A stretch of 64,000 bases of DNA, taken from NCBI GenBank assembly GCA_963682175.1, contig OY821786.1, positions 36,759,501 to 36,823,500 on the forward strand. Direction: 5' to 3'. This DNA comes from Triglochin maritima. Taxonomy: Eukaryota; Streptophyta; Magnoliopsida; Alismatales; Juncaginaceae. Position numbers and translations under genes: made by a program. This document shows, one piece after another, positions 53,394 through 64,000 of the stretch. How positions within the stretch are numbered: the first letter of the stretch is position 1; each line of letters begins with the position of its first letter. Below the pieces are notes generated by a model. The model searched no databases and was not told the origin of the DNA. It saw only the letters and a program-made list of their open reading frames with translations.

Positions 53394-54254
53394 GTCCCCA
53401 GTCAGGAAGCCTTGGGAAAAGAAAGAGCACGGACGGCTCGAGGACGCAATCACCCTCGGATGCAGAAGAGCCGATGCCGGAGTCGTCTACACGCCCAGAA
53501 GGTGTGAAGAAGGCTAAGAAAAAGGCTAAGAGTGCATTACGCCCCGAAAGAGACACCGATGTTAGAGAACTTGCACAACAGATGCGATACACCGCCCAAG
53601 TCAGAGAAGATGGTTTCTCCAAGCAAGAGGAGTTAGCGGAAAGGAATTTCCAGAGGCATTTAATAAAAAATAAGTTGGACATGCTTCACTCTCTGATGAG
53701 GAAGGACAACCCGACGGAGAAGGATCAAAAAGTAATCGATAAACTTCTCGCATGGGCAGAAGAGAATGGGTACGTGTAGTTTGATGTAGTCCGTATTTCG
53801 TATGGTTTGTATTTCCCTTAGTTTGTATTTCGGGTTGTAGTAGTCCGTATTTCGTATGGTTTGTATTTCCCGTGGTTGTATTTCGTATTTTAGTAATATT
53901 AATGTATTGTTGTTATGGTATTGTTGTATTAATTTTTTTTCTATTTAACTTGAAATTGTTGGTTCTGGAAATTTCTTAATTTTAATCACTTACAAAAAAT
54001 TATTACCCCACATTTATAACAAACACCCAATCCATTAATAACAAAACCAAAACTAAAAAAATTCCAAAAAAAAAAAATTTTGACCAATGGGAGGGGGACA
54101 CGTGTCCCCCTCCCATGGGCGCCCGGGCGTCTGCCCGGGACGCCCACCGCCCAGGCAAGCGCCCGGGCGGGTGGCCCGAGCGGGCGCCCCATGGGCGCCC
54201 CGCCCGTTAACGGGGATGCGCCCGGGCGGGGCACCCCCGTTAAGGGTGCCCTTA

Positions 54255-56278
54255 GCCGATACATAATATATGCTGTTGACAAAATGTCACATATTTAATG
54301 CTTGACTACAGTAATATATGTTCTTAGCCTTTGAAAGAGAGACAATAAAAAGTGTTTTTTCGTGGAAACAAACGTAAGGCATTCTTAGGATTGATAGAAA
54401 TATAACGCTGAAAACTACTGTTAGAGTAAAAAAATTGTATTGCAAAATCATATTTTTCACCGGAGGGTTTGTCGTCGGAGGTGGCCGGAAAATTGGTTGT
54501 TGGAGGAGAGGTGGTCGGAGGGGGTGTTGCCAGAGAATAGGTCGCCGAAGGTGGCCAAAATATGTATTGCCGGAGGTTGCTGGAAAATTTGGTCAAACAT
54601 AATTTTAATTTTGTTGGATTTTATTTTTCATTGTTTTTCCATTTGGCTCGTTGAATACACTTTACACATGTGTTCTTGTGCACAGACACTACCTTAGGCA
54701 TACAAATCATCTTTACATTTTGTTAACTAGTATTTTCTTGACTTTTATAATTTAATGTGACAATTATATAGTTTTCTTTTTCATAACAAATGTTTTTTAT
54801 TGTGATTTTCAATAAACATGTATGAAAAAATGGCATATGTGATCTTATTTTTTTTCTAATAAAAATGGTAATAAAATTGTCATTTTCTTGTCTCGTATAT
54901 TGTCAAATATGTTTCTCATCCTTCTATTTTGTCAAAAAAAAAGGATGATTATTTCAAAAAAAAAATCCTATTGTCGGATGTATTTGCGTGTTTTCAAAAA
55001 TAAGTGTCCAAATCACGAGGCCAAGGCTAGTTGACAATGTGATAAGTGATTAATATATATAATAATTTTATATATTTATGTTTATTCTACATGTTTAAAA
55101 AAAGGATCAAGACTAGTTGACAATAACGTGATCGGTGATTAATATATACAATATAATGCACATGACGTATTGACATGATCTAAAACGTAACATATACTAA
55201 GATACGTATATTATATTTAAATAGTTAATTATTAAATCAAAACAAGTTGTTAACTAACAAATTGTTTAAGTTCGTATTCAAGTCATTGTGACATAAAGTT
55301 ATAAAATCGAGTTCATGTTTGGTGGGACATTCTACTACTACTCACGGGCGGACCTACGTTGACGGCAGGCGGGTCAGATTTACCTCAATCATTGAAAAAA
55401 AAATTAACCCTCTTCGACTCTAACTCAAACATGTTGAAATATGTTGATTAAGGCATTTTTACTGAAATATGTTGATATATATATATATATTTAAGTCTAG
55501 TGATTGTATTTATTTTTTTTTGCGGTTTTTTGTTTAAGAAAGAATGAATTAGTGCTCCATTATGTTTTTTTTGTTGGTGAAAATTATTATTAATTATATG
55601 TTTTGTTTGTTGGATCTTACATCTTTGAATGCGTGATTTTTATGAGGTTGTCTTGTTCTTGGATGTAGATTGTTTAATTGTAAGATTTATGGCAATCAAG
55701 ATTTATTCTTGTTTGGATGAATTTGTTGTTAGTAAGTCATTGAAAATGAGAAATCTTGTGTTGATGTTGTTGTGACGGTGGTTTTCTATTAAAATGGAGT
55801 TGTCGGTGGTGGTGATGATTTTATATTTAGAAAAGTTTGAAATTGGAGCGAGTTATGTGTTTGCGTATTCGAATTTGAGATTGGAAAATTAACTTTCTCG
55901 GATTGATTGTGTATAAAAGTTATTATAGGTGGTGGAAGCATGCATGATTGGCTCGGCTACATTCAAAGTCGAGAATGGCTACATTCAAAGTCGAGAAAGA
56001 GACCAAAAGAGTTTTTATCATAAAATGAAACCTTCACAATTTAAATCAAAGTGTGAGAGGTGAATGTTATTTATAGTAGAAGAGTGTTTGTAATACATTA
56101 TTGAAGGTAAACATTACATATGTATAAAATCTAGCCAGTAAGTTCTGGAATATAGTAATACAATGGATATGGACACAATTTATGTATACAATAGATTTAA
56201 CCAGGATTTGGTTAATGAGTCTGGACTTATGGATATGATCTTATTTCTTAAGGGGTCAGGGCCATGTTCAACAAAAAA
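54255..56278. other. Intergenic AT-rich DNA
   Basis: No gene recognised. 54455-54590 has a ggaggtggccgg-rich patch. A segment ctagttgacaat.cgtgat.agtgattaatatata occurs twice (about 55028 and 55113). Confidence 0.45.
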
Positions 56279-59793
<3,515 letters not shown>

Positions 59794-59840
59794 TGTTGAT
59801 AAATTTTGTGGTGTTTTTGTCTTTGATTGATACAGAAACT

Positions 59841-59848
59841 TATATAAG
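59841..59848 (-). promoter_or_regulatory. TATA box of the membrane-protein gene
   Basis: Minus strand tatataag region (plus: cttatataag), about 50 bp upstream of ATG 59793. Confidence 0.6.
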
Positions 59849-59889
59849 CTGGCTTGGGGAATATTGCATGCATGAAGGACCACTACTTT

Positions 59890-60338
59890 AATTTAATTAT
59901 TCCCGATCGCTTAAAATTGCACTCAATATCTATCATTGATTAATTCATTCGTGACTTGTTTCAAGTTTCCAACTTTATTTCAGTTAGATCTTGCTTGTCC
60001 TTTAAAAGTTCTGTTCAGGTTGCTTAATTAGTCACTCTTAGAATAATTCCTCCGAACAGCCGACAAGTGAAACTTAAAAGTGATTCGGATAAAGTTCGCT
60101 CCAACCGATAGATTTAGATTGTTTAGTGAAGTAGTCATTGAATATAAAATTCTTTTAAATATGGTAATAGTGGTACTAATAGTATGTATGAAAATTTTCT
60201 ACTTATATTTGTATATTCAATTTATCAATTTTAAAATAGCAAGAATGTAAGGACCTTAACTTGGAGAGAGGGTGACATGGGAGGTATGGGGTGGATGTGA
60301 TGAAGGTAAGGTGAGGGTATGGAGGGAGGTATGGTTAG
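59890..60338. other. Upstream flank of the membrane-protein gene
   Basis: AT-rich, nothing recognised apart from promoter signals. Confidence 0.45.
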
Positions 60339-60659
60339 CATTACGGAGTTGTGCGGTGACAGTCGCACACGCCCGCACAGCACTGTGCGCGCGTGCATAT
60401 ATATGCACACACAGTCAGCTATTCTGCGCGTGAGACAACATCGACTGGTTTCGCCCTGCCTCGGGCTCGTCAGGGAAGCGGCTTTAGCTCCCAACCAGCC
60501 CTACGCTCCCAACTACATATAAGTGCAGTCCCGTAGGCGCTCACCTTCGAGTTGAAGCCTCTCCCCCATATAGCATCTATGCTCATATGACCACCCGATG
60601 TTCCCCAAACACTCTTCACGCATCAACACCCCCTGGAGGAAGACTTTAAGGGTGTGACA
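60339..60659 (-). repeat. 3' LTR of the TRIM
   Basis: Matches 60946-61266 with only scattered differences (for example cctcgggctc versus ccacgggctc). Contains gcgcgcgtgcatatatatgc, an alternating purine-pyrimidine stretch. Confidence 0.93.
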
Positions 60660-60930
60660 AACTCTCCTCCCTTTAAAATTGTGCACGTCCTCGTGCACAT
60701 CTTACTTATCACCATCCAGGTATTCTGCGAGTGGGAATATATGCCCCCTCATTCCTCTCTGAGGTCTCCTGACTACTTACGTTCGCCCACAAGCACATGG
60801 CCAACTACGCAGCTTCTGGACTGGCGCTAGGGAGTTTCCCAAATCGTCCGATACACCTTAGATGTAGAAGCTCCCCTGCTACTCGCCTCTTGCAAGTCTT
60901 TTCGCGGGACATCTCAGGATGTATAGGTTT

Positions 60931-60943
60931 GGCTTTGATACCA
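60931..60943 (-). other. TRIM primer-binding site
   Basis: Minus strand TGGTATCAAAGCC, complementary to the 3' end of initiator tRNA-Met except one position. Confidence 0.85.
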
Positions 60944-60945
60944 AT

Positions 60946-61266
60946 TATTACGGAGTTGTGCGGTAACAGTCGCACACGCCCGCACAGCACTGTGCGCGCG
61001 CGCATATATATGCACACACAGTCAGCTATTCTGCGCGTGAGACAACATCGACTGGTTTCGCCCTGCCACGGGCTCGTCAGGGAAGCGGTTTCAGCTCCCA
61101 ACCAGCCCTACGCTCCCAACTACATATAAGTGCAGTTCCGTAGGCGCTCACCTTCGAGTTGAAGCCTCTCCCCCATATAGCATCTATGCTCATATGACCA
61201 CCCGGTGTTCCCCAAACACTCTTCACGCATCAACACCCCCTGGCGGAAGACTTTAAGGGTGTGACA
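60946..61266 (-). repeat. 5' LTR of the TRIM
   Basis: Full partner of 60339-60659. Starts TGTCACACCC in element orientation and ends two bases before the primer-binding site. Confidence 0.93.
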
Positions 61267-61271
61267 GTTAG

Positions 61272-61639
61272 GGTGTAGGGTGGGTGTGGGGTTTTGGTTT
61301 AAAAAACCACCCAACTCATCTCTTTCTTCTTCTTTTCTCTCCATTTTCTTTCCCACTCATCACTCCCTCAATTCTTTCCCTTGTTTTCGGCGACCAGGAG
61401 GAAAAGATCTCCGGCGGCGTGGTGGAGGCGCGCACGAGGAAGGAGCGTCGGGAGCGGAGGAAGGAAGGAGAAGAAGCTAGAATCGGCGCCGGAGGAGGAG
61501 GAGCTCACCGGACGCGTTCTCGCCTCGGAAAAGGTATGCCAAGTCTTCATAGTAACTCCCCAAGAGGTGTGGGAGTGTAGGGGGGTGGCGTTGGTGTCGT
61601 TTCTCCGGCGAACCCAACTGGACAGAGGTTGAAGACGCT
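61272..61639. other. GC-rich, CT-rich stretch, unassigned
   Basis: Opens with pyrimidine-rich sequence like a plant 5' leader (ctctttcttcttcttttctc), then GC-rich sequence with a possible donor (gaaaag/gtatgcc). No homology recognised in any of the short frames. It may be LTR/leader of the retroelement to its right. Confidence 0.35.
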
Positions 61640-62135
61640 CTGTTCGGTCGACCGATTGAGAGTTCGGTCAACCGAACAACGTCTAAATGATACCTGTCCA
61701 GAGGGGAAAATGTATATTTCGGTCGACCAGTGGTTGGATCGGTCGATCGATATTTGTAAATAATAACTTACTGCCCGAAAACGGTCGAACGACGTCTGTG
61801 TGACGCTCGACCATTTATGCCAAATTTCGCGGGAAATAAAGGGTTACATTAGCCGGTCCACCGGTGTTGTTTCGGTCGACCGAACCCAGTAGACAAGTTA
61901 GACATGCCTTCGGCCGACCGAGTGTGTGTCTCGGTCGACCGAACTTCGCAAAGTCGGTCAAGAGCGTTGACCATCTAAACGGTCGACCGCTCTATATCCG
62001 GTCGACCGACCGCGTGCAGTTTTCCTGCAGTGAAGTGCTTGTTGATCCGGTCGACCGGAAGAGTTTCAGTCGACCGAATGCAGTGGGCAGGATTCATGTA
62101 GTTTTCCTTATCGGTTGAACGGACCCTGGTTTGAC
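61640..62135. repeat. CGGTCGACCG palindrome cluster 1
   Basis: More than a dozen ggtcgaccg / cggtcgacc variants in about 500 bp, spaced irregularly by 15-50 bp. Short open frames here are repeat translations. Confidence 0.85.
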
Positions 62136-62814
62136 CGACATGATATATATGTATAAAAAATGTATAGCGTGCTGGATTTCATGTTTAATTATACATATAT
62201 ATTTTTTGAATTTTCATGTATAATAAGGATCAATTTTCAATTTTCTAGAATTTATTGCATGCATCGGTTTGTTTTAACAAACTGGTTTCAAAAACTCTAT
62301 TAAAACAAACATGAAGAAGCTCCGAAACTCATACCTAGAAGTTCTCTAAAACTTCGCGAAGATTCGGAGACGGTTGGGATGCTCCTCGCTGCGCCGGATG
62401 CCTCCGAGTATTCACCAAACTCTAAACAAGATCGGAGAGAGGGAAGCTAGTCTCTCAATCTCCGATTGGGTTTAGAATTTAATTACTAACCCCTATTTAG
62501 TTCCCTTTAGAAGATGACCTCTGAAGAACTAAAACTAAACTTAAGAATTAAGGAATTTTCGTGGAGAATTATGGAGAGAGATTTTGCATAAGAAAAATAA
62601 TGAATTAATTAAGGAGGTAATGAGATAACCTTGTATTTATAGGTTCTCTCCAAATTACATATTCATGTGCAACCTCTTGCCCATGATTCCATGCAAAATT
62701 CCATCTAACCATCCTTTATTTATTAATAAATAATCTTAGCCACGAATTAAATCAATTATGGACCAATTCCATGCATGATCTAATTAATTCTTAAATTAAT
62801 TCTGCATAAAACCG
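62136..62814. other. Non-coding retroelement-like DNA
   Basis: No ORF or family motif. Lies between two palindrome clusters and is probably part of the same LTR element. Confidence 0.35.
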
Positions 62815-63080
62815 TCTAACCGGTCGACCGTCTGCGAGGTCCGGTCGACCGTTTAGACCTGGTTTTGGTCGACCGTTTAGACACTCGGTCGACCGTTCGC
62901 AACATTAAAATATTTCATCACAATGTTCGGTCGACCGACCGATAAATTCGGTCGACCGAAAACGAACAGACGAAATCCCTGTTACGATGTACACACATCC
63001 GGTCGACCGTGCAATATTGCGGTCGACCGTCCCACATCCGGTCGACCGTTTACTGTTTAGTGGTCGACCGTTTCTGCGCT
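62815..63080. repeat. CGGTCGACCG palindrome cluster 2
   Basis: About ten cggtcgaccg or ggtcgaccgtt units in 265 bp. Confidence 0.85.
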
Positions 63081-64000
63081 GTGCTGCAGACTTGTCAAAT
63101 TTCGGTTTAACCCCTACAAAATTTGACATTTCGGGATTAGTAATAAATTCACAACTTATGTAACATATTATTCTATGTAATGATCAATCATTACACCCCA
63201 TAATATTTACATCACATATGAATTTAATTTAGATTCTAATTATGTTATAAATCACAACATAATTTTGATTTTGCTTGTTCACCCCATGTGTCATATTTTC
63301 TACATGAAACCCGACACATCTTATGAACTCAAAATCCTCATTTCTTGTTTCCCAGTTTTGTGGTGTGACCTATGGGAGGATCTAAACTAAGTTGGCAGTG
63401 ATATTAAGAGCTTAATATCACAAGCTATAAGCGGTATCTAGCTACACATTATAGCTCCCAATTAGTTAGATGTCTTAATTCCACTCGAACCAAAACCCGA
63501 TCCACTTAGTGATGGAGTGCACCACTTGTGTCCGTCCCTTGCCTCATGATATTAAGAATACACACAAAGTAGTATTGTGTCATCTTTGTATTAGTATTCA
63601 TTTCTTGATCTCTTTAAGCTAGTTATAAATATGTGACTTAACTCAAATCACATTGTGCACATTATAACTTTGCTTTATCAAGGGGCCCACTAATATCATC
63701 ACTCAATTAAGAGGGGCAATGATAGTCTTTTGACTAACTATCTTCTCCAACAAAAGTTGTACTTAACCAACCAATGCCTTTACACTACACTGATCGATAG
63801 TTCAAGACACTGATCTAATTAAGTATTCCTTAAGTGATTAGATATAAGTCTCATATCAAAGGACCAAAGACACAGTAAAATATTAATGACACAGAAACAC
63901 ATTTCTATAATATTTTACTTATTAGGTCTATTCAGTATACAAAAGTAATATTTTCCTCTTTTGCATACCCGTCGTCACTCACTTGTAGAGCTACAATGAT
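63081..64000. other. Non-coding, probably internal or LTR DNA of a retroelement
   Basis: No open frame of note. Phrases such as ggtgtgacctatggg and gatattaagagcttaatatc recall non-coding domains of plant LTR elements, from memory only. It continues past the window edge. Confidence 0.35.

Larger units (their letters stand above)
50962..53779 (+). pseudogene. Harbinger ORF1 (Myb/SANT-like), split by a solo LTR
   Basis: Starts MSSPEYNRS at 50962. A frameshift follows in the C-run 50987-50992 (one C short), after which the Pro/Phe/Gln-rich part (QQPFQQPDFSQYAPP) and the Myb/SANT-like core (TAEDERLVSAYMEVS, LKGRWRRIIPAVNKWVGC, FRRKRNDQNDDDVVRQA) are read. An in-frame TGA at 51696-51698 (IYE-stop-NHGPSKF) precedes more conserved sequence (KFLYFDAWVMLRRYLKWE). 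The solo LTR at 51840-53393 then splits the gene, and the reading resumes at 53394 to end AEENGYV with TAG at 53777-53779. Three independent lesions make it inactive. Confidence 0.8.
50356..54251 (+). mobile_element. Harbinger-type element with ORF1, interrupted by a solo LTR
   Basis: Ends GAGCATATTTAAC and, reversed, GGGCACCCTTAAC, flanked by TTA at 50353-50355 and 54252-54254. Total 3896 bp, or 2342 bp without the solo LTR. The subterminal DNA is rich in cgcccgggc at both ends. It carries only ORF1 and no DDE transposase, so it is non-autonomous. Confidence 0.75.
60339..61266 (-). mobile_element. Complete TRIM (terminal-repeat retrotransposon in miniature), 928 bp
   Basis: Two 321-bp LTRs (60339-60659 and 60946-61266) are nearly identical and flank 286 bp of non-coding DNA. 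In element orientation (minus) it begins TGTCACACCC. Two bases after the 5' LTR lies TGGTATCAAAGCC (60931-60943), one mismatch from the initiator tRNA-Met primer site, and before the 3' LTR is a polypurine tract AAAGGGAGGAGAG. GTTAG is duplicated at 60334-60338 and 61267-61271. It encodes nothing and depends on helper elements. Confidence 0.93.

Noticed and set aside
59794..59883. Upstream ATG at 59883 as start of the membrane-protein gene
   Set aside because: The TATA box lies inside this extension, so transcripts should not contain it.
60339..61266. Locally duplicated gene fragments (two similar 90-residue frames)
   Set aside because: The duplication is the pair of TRIM LTRs; the frames have no codon-level signal.

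Overview
The window is nuclear DNA of a flowering plant, most likely a eudicot. It has split genes with GT-AG introns, plant-type housekeeping genes, and a dense layer of LTR retrotransposons, Mutator, Harbinger, hAT, MITE, TRIM and LINE insertions. I cannot name the species. Exon coordinates were read by hand from splice signals and reading-frame continuity, so they are models, not transcript evidence.

Layout. 1-7.3 kb: minus strand, one uninterrupted polyprotein frame of a Tat-type Ty3/gypsy element that runs off the left edge. 7.3-10.7 kb: its leader/LTR-side DNA with a 13-copy short-repeat array. 11.6-13.3 kb: decayed Harbinger-type element with a Myb/SANT-like ORF1. 14.6-15.1 kb: seed-type LEA gene with a one-base frameshift. 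16.0-16.3 kb: LRR exon relic. 16.8-26.6 kb: a large Mutator-like element carrying an Ulp1-protease gene (plus) and a FAR1-type transposase gene (minus), convergent, each with few lesions. It is filled with TCCGGA repeat arrays, one of which is split by a solo LTR.

26.9-46 kb is the genic core: a PWWP-domain gene (minus, 807 aa, 3 exons), cytosolic phosphoglucomutase (plus, 582 aa, 18 exons) and a CDKF/MHK-type kinase (minus, 448 aa, 16 exons, leader reaching about 48.8 kb). PWWP and PGM are divergent, PGM and kinase convergent. These genes look intact. Insertions near them sit in introns or flanks: an RTE LINE tail in PGM intron 5 and a hAT MITE after PGM.

49.8-54.3 kb: two Harbinger-type elements abutting across a shared TTA; the larger has its ORF1 split by a 1554-bp solo LTR. 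56.3-59.8 kb: an intact two-exon multi-pass membrane protein gene (714 aa) whose single intron holds two MITEs and a long TA run. 60.3-61.3 kb: a complete 928-bp TRIM with LTRs, primer-binding site, polypurine tract and target duplication. 61.3-64 kb: LTR-element-like non-coding DNA with clusters of the palindrome CGGTCGACCG.

The most noteworthy items are the near-intact Ulp1/FAR1 Mutator element with one repeat family in its introns and spacers, the unbroken Tat polyprotein, the phased ACGCGT repeats kept in both Harbinger copies, and the datable nested insertions with clean target duplications.
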